Assembly: GCA_013388755.1 (NCBI GenBank)
Contig: JACAEQ010000108.1
Coordinates: 1-64,000 of the forward strand
Source of the DNA: Chloroflexota bacterium
Lineage (GTDB): Bacteria > Chloroflexota > Chloroflexia > Chloroflexales > Roseiflexaceae
DNA length: 64,000 nt
Reading direction: 5' to 3'
Positions 17,250 through 26,773 of the stretch are shown one piece after another. The notes under the pieces were generated by a model, which was not told where the DNA came from, did no database searches, and worked only from the letters and a program-made list of their open reading frames with translations. Each line of letters opens with the position of its first letter. The first letter of the stretch is position 1. A program made the position numbers and the translations under genes.

Positions 17250-17900
17250 ATGCAGTATCTGACCGTCAGTGATGAGATCGTTCCAGCGATCTACAGCCTG
17301 AACATCAAGCAGCGGTTCACCAGTGTAGGTTGCGTGCTGAGTTGTGGCGACCTGCCGTATTATTACCTCGAATTCATTGTCACGATGCTCTGCGTGCCGT
17401 GCTATTACGTGCTGGGCAACCACGACACGTCCGAGCAGATGGAGACCGGTGAGGTCCTGACTGCGCCGCGCGGCTGTCTCACACTTGAGGCGACGTCAAC
17501 AATGCACGAGGGATTGCTGATCGCCGGGCTGGGGGGCTGTGTACGGTACAATCAGGAGCCGGGGCCGCAATATACCGAGCTTGAGATGCTGTTGCATATC
17601 TGGCGCCTTGCGCCACGGCTGGTGGTCAATCGTCTGCGCTACGGGCGCTATCTCGACGTTCTGCTGACCCATGCGCCGCCGTATGGCATCCATAACGGGC
17701 CTGATCGACCACACCGCGGGTTTCGCGCGTTTCTCATGTTCATGGATCTGTTTGCGCCACGTTACCTCATCCACGGTCACGTCCACCGCTCATACGGCAT
17801 ACGCGGCCCGTGGGAGTCGCGTTACCGGCGAACCGTGGTGATCAATACCGCCGGCTATCGCCTGTTGTCATTTGACCCGGCGGAGGGAATCGCGCCATGA
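17250..17900 (+). CDS. Calcineurin-like metallophosphoesterase
   Basis: 216 residues. Metal-binding motifs in order are VSD near the N-terminus, GDLPYYY, GNHD, THAPPYG and GHVH, the five-motif set of class III (YfcE/MPP-like) phosphoesterases; the usual first D-x-H is reduced to SD. The substrate is unknown. The stop overlaps the start of the next gene by ATGA, so the two are translationally coupled and presumably act together. It lies 31 bp downstream of the gene-remnant region. Confidence 0.85.
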   Translation: MQYLTVSDEIVPAIYSLNIKQRFTSVGCVLSCGDLPYYYLEFIVTMLCVPCYYVLGNHDTSEQMETGEVLTAPRGCLTLEATSTMHEGLLIAGLGGCVRYNQEPGPQYTELEMLLHIWRLAPRLVVNRLRYGRYLDVLLTHAPPYGIHNGPDRPHRGFRAFLMFMDLFAPRYLIHGHVHRSYGIRGPWESRYRRTVVINTAGYRLLSFDPAEGIAP

Positions 17901-18823
17901 GTGATCGTTCACCCTACATCCAGCAGCAGGCGCGCCACCAGTTCGACGAAGCGCGGCGCAAAGCGTTTATTGCCGGCATCTTTGACGTCTTGCTACGCCA
18001 GCCCAGCGATATGCTCTCGCTCGAAGAAGTGCGCGCCCGGTTGAAAGTACGTGGCCAGCGCTATCTTGGGCATCAGACCGTGCCGGTTGACCGGATTATC
18101 GGCAGTGAAGGGCGATACCTCGATTTTGACCGCCGTTTCCTGCCGCGATCGGGAAAACTCAAGGAGCGCTGGGCCAGGATCAACGCCCTGTCGCTGCAAC
18201 TGGTGAATCTGCCGCCGGTTGACCTGTACAAGATCGGCGATGTCTATTTTGTGCGCGATGGTAACCACCGCGTCTCGGTCGCGCGTCAGCATGGCCAGCA
18301 CGAGATCGACGCCGTCGTCACCGAACTCCTGACCGATGTGCCGCTTGCGCCTGACGATTCGGTGCGCGATCTGTTGCTCAAAGAGGAGTACAGCGATTTT
18401 CTGGAATGGACCGAACTGCACCTGCTGCGTCCTGATCAGCGGATCGAGTTCAGCGAGCCGGGCGGCTACCTTGACCTGGTGCGGCACATCAATGGACATC
18501 GCTACGTTATGGGCCTGCAGCAGCAACGTGAGATCACGCGCGAGGAAGCGGTCGCCGACTGGTATGACTCCGTCTATCTGCCCATGGTGCATGCCATCCG
18601 CCGCCATCGCCTACTCGAACACTTCCCCGGTCGCACCGAAGCCGACCTGTACCGCTGGATCGCTGAGCACCGCTGGTCGGTGCTGCAACGAACCGGCAGC
18701 GACCCCGGGCCGGAAGGCGCCGTCAGCGACTACCTGGACCAGCATCGCCGTGCACACCCTCTTGAGACGTTACAGGGTGCGTTCCACGGTTTGCTCGAAC
18801 AGCTCGGCATCGAACGCGCGTGA
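17897..18823 (+). CDS. ParB/sulfiredoxin-like domain protein (DUF4032 type)
   Basis: 308 residues. Residues about 60-140 contain a ParB-like N-terminal fold: VPVDRIIGSEGRYLDFDRRF, then LPPVDLYKIGDVYFVRDGN with the signature DGNHRVSVAR. The C-terminal half is helical, with HLLRPDQRIEFSEPGGYLDL and a W-D-S motif region resembling DUF4032 proteins. Such proteins are found as stand-alone predicted kinases or transcription-related factors; no activity is established here. It is translationally coupled to the metallophosphoesterase. Confidence 0.75.
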   Translation: MSDRSPYIQQQARHQFDEARRKAFIAGIFDVLLRQPSDMLSLEEVRARLKVRGQRYLGHQTVPVDRIIGSEGRYLDFDRRFLPRSGKLKERWARINALSLQLVNLPPVDLYKIGDVYFVRDGNHRVSVARQHGQHEIDAVVTELLTDVPLAPDDSVRDLLLKEEYSDFLEWTELHLLRPDQRIEFSEPGGYLDLVRHINGHRYVMGLQQQREITREEAVADWYDSVYLPMVHAIRRHRLLEHFPGRTEADLYRWIAEHRWSVLQRTGSDPGPEGAVSDYLDQHRRAHPLETLQGAFHGLLEQLGIERA

Positions 18824-19008
18824 GTCCAGGGGCTACGTCTGGGCGGGCACGGCGCATCTGGATACGGCCGCGGTATCATGCTCTATCATTCGCGTCTCAC
18901 GTTCGCCTCAGCAGATGGTAACGATGCCGTAAACATGGATCATTCCACCAGACGCCCCGGCTTGCTACAGTGTTAGCAGGATACGACCGTAGCTCGTAGG
19001 GGAAACCA

Positions 19009-21570
19009 ATGGCGATTGAGATCCGTTCCATTGCACCACGCCTGGCCGCCTTGCGTGGCTTCACCGCCCTGCCCGGGTGGCTGGCGGCCACGCTGGTATA
19101 TCTCGTGCTGGTCGCTGTGTTCTTCTGGCCGACGATTGTGGCGGGCGAGGCGCCACTGCCGCTGATGAATACCTATGCGCAGGGAGACGCGGCCTGGAGC
19201 GCCTATGCACCGGGCGCGATTGTGCGCGGCACGAACCTTCTGCTTGGCGATGTCAGCGGGTTCTATTACCCCTATGTCGTGTTCAGTATTGAGCGGCTAC
19301 GCGCAGGTGATATCCCGCTGTGGAACCCGCATATCTTCGGTGGTGTGCCGTACTTCGCGGCCAACCAGGCTGCACTGCTGTACCCGGTCAATCTGATCGC
19401 GTTCTCATTCGGGGCAGTCAACTACTGGTTCGTTGCGGCGTCGTTGCGGTTGCTGATCGCTGGCCTGGGGATGTATTTGCTGGTGCGGCGCCTCGACACC
19501 GGCGTACCCGGCGCGATCCTGGCGGGCGCCGTCTACATGTTCGCCGATTTCAATGTCGTCTGGCTACATTTTGCGATCCATAACGTCGCTGCGCTCCTGC
19601 CGCTGGCACTCTGGCTGATCGCACGTCTGGCAGGGCGCCCCTCGCGCGGCACGACCCTGGCGCTGGCCGGCGTCATCGCGGCGCAGATGCTCGGCGGGCA
19701 CCCGGAGATGTCGCTCTTCTTCATGGTCGTGTGCGCACTGTTCGCGGCGGCCTGGATGGTTGATCTCAAGGAGGGAACGGCGTCGTTGCTCCGCCGCTTC
19801 AGCATCCGCTATCGCAGCCTCGGCGCGGTCATCGTGGCCTGTGCGCTCGGTCTGGGCCTTTCAGCGGTACAGTGGCTGCCGACTGCCATGCTGATTCGTG
19901 GCAGCTATACGTTCGAGGAGCGGAGCTTTGCGGCGGCGACCGGGAACGATCCAGCCTCGGATTATGCGCCGCTTGGCGGGGTGCAACGCGCGAACTGGAA
20001 CAACCTGCGGCACTGGATGCTGCTGGTGCAGCCGCAATTCTGGGGAACGCCGCGCGGCGAAGCGATCCGCACCTGGCTTCCGGAGAAAACGAACTATAAC
20101 GAGATGACGCCCTATGTCGGCGCCGCGGCGCTGGCGCTGGCCCTTACCGGCATACTGTTCGGTCGTCATCGCCGCGCCGCGCGCTTCTCCGGCGCGCTCT
20201 TCCTGACCTCCCTGCTTTTGCTGTATCCGCTGCCAGGACCGCACCGGATTGGATTCCTGCCGCTGCTCGACATCGCCTACGGCTTCCGCTTTGGCCTGGG
20301 CATTGCGCTTGCGGCGGCTGTGCTGGCCGGCATGGGTCTCGATGCGCTGCTGGAGCGATGCACCGAACGCCGTGAACGGCCACTTCGGAGAACCGCGCAT
20401 GACGCAGGATTGCGGCGACTGGTGACCATGCCGGCTGATCCCGTGAACCTGACGATCGGCAGCGCGTTCCTGTTTGCGGCATTGAGCCTGGCGATCACTG
20501 GAGCGCTCTGGACCGGCCGCGGTGCCACCTGGCTGGCGGGTCTCGCGCTGGACGAAACACAACGCGCACAGATCGCCACCGTCTTCCAGCCCGGCAACTG
20601 GCGCCTGTGGCTCCTGTCATTCGCCACTCTGGCGCTAGCACTCTCTGTGGGCAGCCTGGCGCGCCGGCGCGCACTGGCGGTGTGGAGCATTGTCGCGATC
20701 GCCACGGGTGAACTGGTAGCGTATGGCTCCGGCTACAATGGCTGGAGCCGGCCTGATGCAATCTACCCGGTAACCCGCGCCATCGCGCATATGAAGGGCG
20801 ACGATACAATGTTTCGTATCATGCCGCTCGACGACACCCTGTGGGCCAACAGCGCCATGGTTCACGGCCTGCAGGTCACCAGCGGGATGGATGACCTTAA
20901 GCCCGCCGATCAGGGGCGATTTCTCAAGCGCGGCATGGCCGGCATTGCCGAATCCGGTGACCGGATCGTCGTTATGGATTGGGGCCGGCGTTTGCTGGAC
21001 CTGATGAACGTGCGGTACATCGCCACACGGCGACCGCTGGAGAGTGGTATGGGTCTGGCGCCGCTCACGTTGGAACTGCGTGACGGCGACCTGGCACTCT
21101 ACGGTAACGACCAGGCATTACCGCGCGCCTACACGGCCAGCGCCTATGTCCCGGCCACACGCCGGACCGCCGAGGATGCGACGTTTGCTGCCGGGTTCGA
21201 TCCACAACGCGCGGTCGTCCTGGAAGGTGACCCGGGATTCGCCAGCGACACACCCGCGCCGATCACGGCAGCGACGATCGTGGCATACGAACCGGACCGG
21301 GTCATTCTGGAAACGCACGTGACGCGCCCGGCGATTCTAGTGCTTGCCGACGCCTACGACCCTGACTGGCAGGTGACCGTCAACGGCGCCCCGGCACAGT
21401 TGCTCCGCGCCAATGCCATGTTCCGCGCCGTCGCCGTGCCCGCCGGGCAGAGCCAGGTCGCCTTCGTCTACCGTCCGCGCCAGGTGGTGTGGGGCGCGGG
21501 AGTCAGCCTGGCAAGCCTGATGATCGTCGTCGCCGCGCTTGCCACCAGGCTGATCAGACCGCTTCGATAA
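19009..21570 (+). CDS. YfhO-type multi-pass membrane protein
   Basis: 853 residues. An N-terminal helix (about 28-46) is followed by an extracytoplasmic loop with [14 protein letters not shown] and [14 protein letters not shown], the signature of YfhO/GT-C-like membrane proteins that act in glycosylation of lipoteichoic acid or other surface glycans. At least ten further hydrophobic helices run to about 560, followed by a globular domain and a final helix near the C-terminus. AGGGGA precedes the ATG. The last 17 bp overlap the convergent thiolase gene. Donor and acceptor are unknown. Confidence 0.82.
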   Translation: MAIEIRSIAPRLAALRGFTALPGWLAATLVYLVLVAVFFWPTIVAGEAPLPLMNTYAQGDAAWSAYAPGAIVRGTNLLLGDVSGFYYPYVVFSIERLRAGDIPLWNPHIFGGVPYFAANQAALLYPVNLIAFSFGAVNYWFVAASLRLLIAGLGMYLLVRRLDTGVPGAILAGAVYMFADFNVVWLHFAIHNVAALLPLALWLIARLAGRPSRGTTLALAGVIAAQMLGGHPEMSLFFMVVCALFAAAWMVDLKEGTASLLRRFSIRYRSLGAVIVACALGLGLSAVQWLPTAMLIRGSYTFEERSFAAATGNDPASDYAPLGGVQRANWNNLRHWMLLVQPQFWGTPRGEAIRTWLPEKTNYNEMTPYVGAAALALALTGILFGRHRRAARFSGALFLTSLLLLYPLPGPHRIGFLPLLDIAYGFRFGLGIALAAAVLAGMGLDALLERCTERRERPLRRTAHDAGLRRLVTMPADPVNLTIGSAFLFAALSLAITGALWTGRGATWLAGLALDETQRAQIATVFQPGNWRLWLLSFATLALALSVGSLARRRALAVWSIVAIATGELVAYGSGYNGWSRPDAIYPVTRAIAHMKGDDTMFRIMPLDDTLWANSAMVHGLQVTSGMDDLKPADQGRFLKRGMAGIAESGDRIVVMDWGRRLLDLMNVRYIATRRPLESGMGLAPLTLELRDGDLALYGNDQALPRAYTASAYVPATRRTAEDATFAAGFDPQRAVVLEGDPGFASDTPAPITAATIVAYEPDRVILETHVTRPAILVLADAYDPDWQVTVNGAPAQLLRANAMFRAVAVPAGQSQVAFVYRPRQVVWGAGVSLASLMIVVAALATRLIRPLR

Positions 21571-22759
21571 TGGTCGCGATCCCCTGCCCGACGCCGATGC
21601 ACATCGTGGCCAGGCCATAGCGACCACCGCGCCGGTGCAGTTCGTGCACCAGTGTGGTAAGAATCCGCGCGCCACTGGCGCCAAGCGGATGGCCCAGCGC
21701 AATCGCGCCGCCATTCACATTGACTCGCTCGGGATCGAACCGGAGTTCGCGGATGCAGGCCAGCGCCTGGGCGGCAAACGCCTCGTTCAGTTCAACCAGG
21801 TCGAGATCGCCGGTGCGCAGGCCAGCACGCTCCAGGGCGCGGCGAGTCGCGGGTATCGGGCCAAGTCCCATGATGTCCGGCTCGACGCCAGCAACGGCCA
21901 TGCTGACCATGCGCGCCAGCGGCGTCAGGCGATAACGATCGAGCGCCGCAGGTGTCGCCAGCAGCACCACGGCGGCGCCATCATTGACGCCACTGGAATT
22001 ACCGGCAGTGACACTGCCGCTGGCCTTGAACACCGGGCGGAGCCGGGCCAGCGCCTCAAGGGTCGTCTCAGGGCGAGGATGCTCGTCAACGGCAACAATT
22101 GCCGGCGGCTGGCCTTTGCGTGGCGGTGGAACCGTCACCGGTACGATCTCGGCATCGAAGCGACCTGCCGCCTGCGCCGCCGCCGCGCGCCGCTGGCTCT
22201 CCAGCGCAAACCGATCCTGCTCCTCGCGGCTGATCCTGTAGCGCTCGGCCACGACCTCAGCCGTTTCCCCCAGCGCCAGGGTGTAACCCGGCGCCTCCAT
22301 CCGCGGGTTCGTGAAGCGCCAGCCAATCGTACTGTCGTAGACCTGCGGCGGCGTACGATCAAAAGCGGCGCTGCTCTTGGCGAACACAAACGGCGCGCGG
22401 GTCATACTCTCGACACCGCCGGCAATAAACAGGTCGCCGTCACCCAGCAGCGCCGCGCGCGCGGCCTGGTTTACCGCCTCCAGGCCACTGCCGCACAGGC
22501 GATTGACGGTCACGCCCGGTACACTGGCCGGCATCCCGGCCAGCAGCACAGCCATGCGCGCCACGTCGCGGTTATCCTCGCCGGCCTGGTTGGTGCACCC
22601 CAGAAAAACGTCGGCAATCTCCGCCGGTTCGACCCCGGTGCGATCGAGCAGGGCGCGGATGAGATCAGCAGCCAGGTCATCAGGTCGTACATCACGCAAC
22701 GCGCCACCATAGCGCCCGACCGGGGTGCGAAGCGCTGCCGCAATATAGACTTCCGCCAT
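21554..22759 (-). CDS. Acetyl-CoA acetyltransferase / beta-ketoadipyl-CoA thiolase family
   Basis: 401 residues. Nucleophilic Cys89 in [12 protein letters not shown], His in [14 protein letters not shown] and the second Cys in [10 protein letters not shown] form the thiolase catalytic set; NEAFAAQ is also present. The stretch [20 protein letters not shown] is reminiscent of PcaF-type thiolases. With the two CoA-transferase subunits just upstream (13-bp gap), the operon would activate a 3-oxoacid to its CoA ester and cleave it, as in the end of the beta-ketoadipate or a related pathway. The start chosen is [15 protein letters not shown]; 27 upstream codons in frame are not family-like. Confidence 0.9.
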   Translation of the reverse strand: MAEVYIAAALRTPVGRYGGALRDVRPDDLAADLIRALLDRTGVEPAEIADVFLGCTNQAGEDNRDVARMAVLLAGMPASVPGVTVNRLCGSGLEAVNQAARAALLGDGDLFIAGGVESMTRAPFVFAKSSAAFDRTPPQVYDSTIGWRFTNPRMEAPGYTLALGETAEVVAERYRISREEQDRFALESQRRAAAAQAAGRFDAEIVPVTVPPPRKGQPPAIVAVDEHPRPETTLEALARLRPVFKASGSVTAGNSSGVNDGAAVVLLATPAALDRYRLTPLARMVSMAVAGVEPDIMGLGPIPATRRALERAGLRTGDLDLVELNEAFAAQALACIRELRFDPERVNVNGGAIALGHPLGASGARILTTLVHELHRRGGRYGLATMCIGVGQGIATIIEAV

Positions 22760-22772
22760 GCTCCAGGGCCTT

Positions 22773-23546
22773 TCATACAGGTTCGCGCCCGCGGTATGTT
22801 CCCTCGGGATCAAGCTCCTCGCGCACGATGCGCAGTTCATCGGCGGTTGGTGCCGGCGTCTCCGTCACATGGCTGGCAAGGCGCAGATCCCACGCGATCT
22901 CGGCGCACACCTGATCGACCGATACGCCCGGATGGGTGGCGATCAGCTGCATCTCACGCTCCGGGTTGTCAAAGTCGAACAACGCCAGGTCGGTGATGAC
23001 CAGCGCCGGGCCACCGCCAGGCAACCCGAGTCGCTGCCGGCTCGCGCCGCCCTCCAGATGACCGGGGCTGGTGACAAAATCGAGCGCGTTGACAAACGCG
23101 CGGCGCTTGAGCCGCATGATCATGAAGGTACGTCGCGCATTGGCGGCGATTTCACATGCGCCGCCACTCCCTGGCAGGCGTACCTTCGGCCGCGTATAGT
23201 CGCCAATCACGGTCGTGTTCAGGTTGCCGAACCGATCGATCTGCGCGCCCCCCAGCAACGCCACATCCACCAGCCCGCCCTGCAAATACAGGCCGAACAG
23301 GTCAGCCTGCGAGACGACCGCCGTCGCGCCGGTCACCAGAGTCGGATCGCCGATCGAGAGCGGCAGGCGCGCCGGGCGCGCACCATAGACCCCGGCCTCA
23401 TAGATCAATTCCAGATCGGGCGCAACGGTGCGGCGGGCCAGGTTGCATGCGATATTTGGCAGCCCCACGCCAACGAACACCGTGCGCGTGCCGGCCAGGG
23501 CGCGGGCCGCGGCCACGATCATCAGCTCAGACGCGGTATAACTCAT
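22773..23546 (-). CDS. CoA-transferase subunit B (3-oxoacid/glutaconate CoA-transferase family)
   Basis: 257 residues, family I CoA-transferase beta subunit. The expected active-site glutamate is E50 in LIYEAGVYG, and the [14 protein letters not shown] and [12 protein letters not shown] motifs follow. It starts within the stop of subunit A (4-bp overlap) and is followed 13 bp later by the thiolase, so a three-gene operon is clear. Substrate candidates are 3-oxoadipate, glutaconate-like acids or steroid-ring degradation intermediates (the IpdAB group); sequence alone does not separate these. Confidence 0.88.
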   Translation of the reverse strand: MSYTASELMIVAAARALAGTRTVFVGVGLPNIACNLARRTVAPDLELIYEAGVYGARPARLPLSIGDPTLVTGATAVVSQADLFGLYLQGGLVDVALLGGAQIDRFGNLNTTVIGDYTRPKVRLPGSGGACEIAANARRTFMIMRLKRRAFVNALDFVTSPGHLEGGASRQRLGLPGGGPALVITDLALFDFDNPEREMQLIATHPGVSVDQVCAEIAWDLRLASHVTETPAPTADELRIVREELDPEGTYRGREPV

Positions 23547-24460
23547 TGGTATGCTCCATAGTCCACAACGCCGGCCGGTGCAGGCGCCGGTTTGAGCTGC
23601 GCCAGGCGTGCAGCACCGAGCTTCTCCAGGTAGGCGGCGCGGTCAGGCACACCATAGACCCACGCGTCAAGCCAGGCCACAATGCGCTCGTGCTCTTGCG
23701 AGAGTTCTTCCCAGGCCAGGTAGAACTGGTTATCACGGTCGTAATATCCCTGGGCATAGGAAGGGTGCGCGCCATACGGCTCATGGACCACCGCATCAAC
23801 AATCAGACCGGGGATCAGTGTCCGGTTCGGATCGGCGCGGATCACCGCCTCGTCAACGATCTCCTCGACCACCACAATCCGGCGTCGCGCGGCGAAGGCA
23901 ACCTCTTTCTGCGAACCAATCAGACCCCAGAGCTGGGTGTTGCCCGAGACATCGGCCCGCTGCGCATGGATGACCGCCACGTCCGGGTTCAGCGGTGGAA
24001 CGACGGCGATCGGTGCACCACCATACGGATCCTCGACCATACGGATAAGGGGGTTGGCGCGTGGCATATCGCTCCCCAGGTAGGAACGCAGCGGGAAGAA
24101 GGGCAGGCGCGTCGCGCCGGCAATATAGCGCCCGACCATGCCATAGTGCGAGTATTCCTCAAGTTCCAGTGGCGCAGGCACGCCATGTTCGACCGCGCGC
24201 CGGATGGCATTGAGCGAACCGACGCCCGGGTTGCCCAGGTAGCTGAAGATCATCTTGCTCGCCACACCGGCAGCCACCATCTGGTCATAGATCAGATCCG
24301 GCGTCATACGAATCAGGGTCAGGTTACGCCGGCGCTGGCGAATGATTTCGTGGCCGGCGGCAAAGCAGATACAGGCAGTGAAGCCTTCGATCGCCACCGA
24401 CATGCCATCGTGAACATAACGCGCAATCGCCTCGCGCATCGAACATCGTTTGTCGGTCAT
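23543..24460 (-). CDS. CoA-transferase subunit A
   Basis: 305 residues from ATG 24460, preceded by AAAGGGTG; the frame extends 23 codons further without a family-like sequence. The glycine-rich loop MSVAIEGFTACICFAAGHEI near the N-terminus binds CoA, and DVAVIHAQRADVSGNTQLWG is the conserved alpha-subunit element. Subunits A and B overlap by 4 bp and together form the heteromeric enzyme that moves CoA from succinyl- or acetyl-CoA to an acyl acid. An extended -10 promoter for this operon is at 24557-24562. Confidence 0.88.
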   Translation of the reverse strand: MTDKRCSMREAIARYVHDGMSVAIEGFTACICFAAGHEIIRQRRRNLTLIRMTPDLIYDQMVAAGVASKMIFSYLGNPGVGSLNAIRRAVEHGVPAPLELEEYSHYGMVGRYIAGATRLPFFPLRSYLGSDMPRANPLIRMVEDPYGGAPIAVVPPLNPDVAVIHAQRADVSGNTQLWGLIGSQKEVAFAARRRIVVVEEIVDEAVIRADPNRTLIPGLIVDAVVHEPYGAHPSYAQGYYDRDNQFYLAWEELSQEHERIVAWLDAWVYGVPDRAAYLEKLGAARLAQLKPAPAPAGVVDYGAYQ

Positions 24461-24556
24461 GCGACGGCACCCTTTAGTCGACGCCCGTCGAACCATGCGG
24501 GCAATAGAACGGAGACTGCGCACCCGCACAGCACTGGCTACATTCAGTGGCCAGTC

Positions 24557-24565
24557 ATTGTATCA
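24557..24565 (-). promoter_or_regulatory. Extended -10 promoter of the CoA-transferase/thiolase operon
   Basis: On the minus strand TGA-TACAAT (hexamer 24557-24562) lies about 97 nt upstream of the subunit A start. The -35 is poor, as expected for an extended -10. It faces away from the rightward promoter at 24712. Confidence 0.45.
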
Positions 24566-24711
24566 TGCAGGCGCTCGCATCTGCGATGAGATTGTCTGGC
24601 GATCGCTCGCAATCACCGGTCCGGCGGGTGGATCGATGCCCTCTCGCTGATCGCGCGGCAATGCTCCGGACATGTTGTGCGACCCATGCCCTGTGATGCC
24701 GGGTAAACCTC

Positions 24712-24762
24712 TTGACATGCAGCGAAAAACCACTACAATTCCTATCTGGTGAATCATTCACC
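24712..24762 (+). promoter_or_regulatory. Consensus sigma-70 promoter with perfect palindromic operator
   Basis: TTGACA (24712-24717), 16 bp, TACAAT (24734-24739). A perfect 15-bp palindrome, GGTGAATCATTCACC (24748-24762), covers the predicted start site, so a dimeric repressor bound there should block transcription. The core TGAAT-n-ATTCA resembles operators of TetR-type fatty-acid and acyl-CoA regulators, but the regulator is not in the window. It drives the leader of the decarboxylase gene. Confidence 0.75.
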
Positions 24763-25141
24763 ACGTTGTATTCGCGCTCTCCGGCACAGATCGGTACGCC
24801 TGCGCGGCGCCCGGCACCTGTGCATCCAGCGCCGTGGCCGGTGCCTTTCCGCAACGGCGAATGGTTCCGGTTGAGCTTTCTGCGATGTTGTATGGACGGT
24901 AAGGCCAACTTACGTTGCCGCGACCTGTCGCGCCTGGCGCTGACGCAGCACCTGGCGTGTGGTTCGGCGCCTGCCGTTCCGGCGCGTCACCCCTGACGCG
25001 CCCGTGCTGCGCGCGCCCCCGCACCCGGGTGGTGCGGGGTTTTTTGTGCCCTTCAGCTGCTGCGGCGCACCCGGTCGCCCCGACTGGATTCGTCGTGCCG
25101 GTGATTCTGCCGGCCAACTGCAGACTGGAGGTTCACTCAAA
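24763..25141 (+). other. Long structured leader of the decarboxylase gene
   Basis: About 380 nt without a convincing gene. It contains a GGCACC/GGTGCC hairpin (about 24810-24846), a possible 34-codon leader frame from ATG 24892 to TGA 24994-24996, two adjacent strong hairpins (24981-25045), and then a GGAGG ribosome-binding site at 25127. I could not match it to a known riboswitch family. Confidence 0.55.
24981..25045 (+). terminator. Stacked hairpins with intrinsic terminator (attenuator)
   Basis: Hairpin 1 pairs GGCGCGTCA (24981-24989) with TGACGCGCC (24994-25002) around a CCCC loop. Hairpin 2 pairs CCCCGCACC (25017-25025) with GGTGCGGGG (25031-25039) and runs into six T (25040-25045), a textbook rho-independent terminator. 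It stands about 97 nt before the decarboxylase start and after the promoter, which makes attenuation of that gene likely. The stop codon of the possible leader peptide sits inside hairpin 1. Confidence 0.85.
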
Positions 25142-26707
25142 TTGAATGGGCAGACCTACGCCGATGTACTCACCGACCGCTATGGTGTCGGCCCCGAAGG
25201 AACACTCAACGATTTTATCAGCCGTCGCGACGCACGCCTGCTGCTGGCGGACCAGATCGACCTGAATGCCATGGTGGCGCGCTACGGCGCGCCGCTGGAA
25301 GTGGCATACTGCCCGCAGATTACGCTCCAGGTCGAGCGCATGCTGGGCTGGGCCGCCGAGGCTCGCGCGCGCAGCGGATATGCCGGCGAGTTTCTCTATG
25401 CCTATGCCACAAAAGCGAACTTCGCCGAGGAGGTCGTGCGCACGGCGATCAGCGCCGGCGCGCATTACGAAACATCGGCCGCCGCAGACGTTGTGATCGC
25501 GCAGCGTCTCTGGCGTCAGGGCGTGCTGCCGTCCGATCGCTATATCTTCTGTAACGGTTCGAAGGATGCCGCATACATCGCAGCCATCGTCGCGTTGCGT
25601 ACCGCCGGCTTCACACGTGTCGTTCCGGTGCTCGATGATATGGAGGAGCTTGAGGCATTGCTGGCGGCGTGTGATCTGCCGCTCCTGCTGGGGGTGCGTG
25701 AGCGCCACGATCCCGGTGATGTTGATGTGCGCCACCCGGGCGGAGAACGTTTCGGCCTGACGCCGGTTGAGATCGAACGTGTTGTGGAGCGACTGCGTCA
25801 AACGCCGCACCAGCTGGTCATGTATCACGCGATGGTCGGCAGCCAGATCGAGGACGCGGCTCACTGGAACACGCGACTGGCGCGATCGGCCGGGGCGTAT
25901 GCGCGGTTGCGCCAGGCAGCCCCGTCGCTGGCGTTGTTTAACTTTGGCGGCGGCATGCCGACGTCGGCATACTCGCTTGGCTTTGATTTTGACTATACCG
26001 GGTTCCTTCAGCGCCTGATGCAGACGCTGGCCGCAACGTGCGTGGCGCACGAGGTGCCGCAACCGGGGCTGGTTGGGGAGTTCGGTCGCTACACGGTTGC
26101 GGCGCACAATGTGTTCATCCTGGAAGTGGGTCGTGTCAAACACGGCCAGGACCGTGCGCCCGACTGGCTCCTGCTCAACGGTAGCTTGATGGTCTCCCTG
26201 CCCGACAGCCTGATCGTTCCGGGGCAGGAATTCATCATTCTGCCACTCGATGGCTGGGATCGCCCGGCACGCCAGGTGCGTCTCGGCGGACGCGCCACCT
26301 GTGACAGCGATGATTTCTTCCCGCGACCGGGCAGCCAGCCGCTGTTCCTGCCCGCGCCGTACGAGGGGCAGATGATCGCCGTCTTCGGTGTTGGCGCGTA
26401 CCAGCAAATGATCGCGGGCCGGGGCGGCGCGCACCACTGTCTGACACCAGAAATGCGGCGCATCATCATCGAACGCGATGAGGATGCACTGGTCGTGCGC
26501 GAAATCGAGCCACAGAGCCTGGGGCAGATCATGGGGTTGCTCGGGTACGCCGACGTCATGCTGGAACTGCCGGCACAGCGACCGACACGTGTGCCCGTTG
26601 AGCGGCGTACCACGCGTGACTCGCAGCGGCCAGCACGGCCGGCACGCCGCCGTGGCGCGGCGCGCATCCCACAGCAGGCGCGCTATGGCGCCAGCGCGCG
26701 ATCATGA
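25142..26707 (+). CDS. Group IV PLP-dependent decarboxylase, arginine decarboxylase-like
   Basis: 521 residues from TTG 25142, which has GGAGG 10 nt upstream; no in-frame ATG lies near. The alanine-racemase-fold barrel carries the PLP lysine K91 in YATKANF. ICFC-like FCNGSKDAAYI, YHAMVGSQI, FNFGGGMP and VGEFGRYTV are the counterparts of the SpeA and LysA motifs NGYKD, HLGSQI and GGGLG. The CNGSKD element favours an arginine-decarboxylase-like enzyme over diaminopimelate decarboxylase, but the usual SpeA insertions are missing and the C-terminus is an Arg/Pro-rich tail of about 40 residues. Expression probably passes the upstream attenuator. Confidence 0.75.
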   Translation: MNGQTYADVLTDRYGVGPEGTLNDFISRRDARLLLADQIDLNAMVARYGAPLEVAYCPQITLQVERMLGWAAEARARSGYAGEFLYAYATKANFAEEVVRTAISAGAHYETSAAADVVIAQRLWRQGVLPSDRYIFCNGSKDAAYIAAIVALRTAGFTRVVPVLDDMEELEALLAACDLPLLLGVRERHDPGDVDVRHPGGERFGLTPVEIERVVERLRQTPHQLVMYHAMVGSQIEDAAHWNTRLARSAGAYARLRQAAPSLALFNFGGGMPTSAYSLGFDFDYTGFLQRLMQTLAATCVAHEVPQPGLVGEFGRYTVAAHNVFILEVGRVKHGQDRAPDWLLLNGSLMVSLPDSLIVPGQEFIILPLDGWDRPARQVRLGGRATCDSDDFFPRPGSQPLFLPAPYEGQMIAVFGVGAYQQMIAGRGGAHHCLTPEMRRIIIERDEDALVVREIEPQSLGQIMGLLGYADVMLELPAQRPTRVPVERRTTRDSQRPARPARRRGAARIPQQARYGASARS

Positions 26708-26730
26708 CGGATCACGCGCCGGGGAGCAAC

Positions 26731-26758
26731 GGCGGGAGGAACGCGCGTCCCTCCCGCC
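26731..26758. terminator. Hairpin between convergent genes
   Basis: GGCGGGAGG (26731-26739) pairs with CCTCCCGCC (26750-26758) across a 10-nt loop. There is no T-run on either side, so it may act as a weak or factor-assisted bidirectional terminator for the decarboxylase and aldo/keto reductase genes. Confidence 0.5.
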
Positions 26759-26773
26759 ATAGTGCATCTCCTG

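Noticed and set aside
24712-24996. A 94-codon plus-strand protein in the leader
   Set aside because: It would start within the promoter's -35 region; only the last 34 codons could be translated, and they look like a leader.
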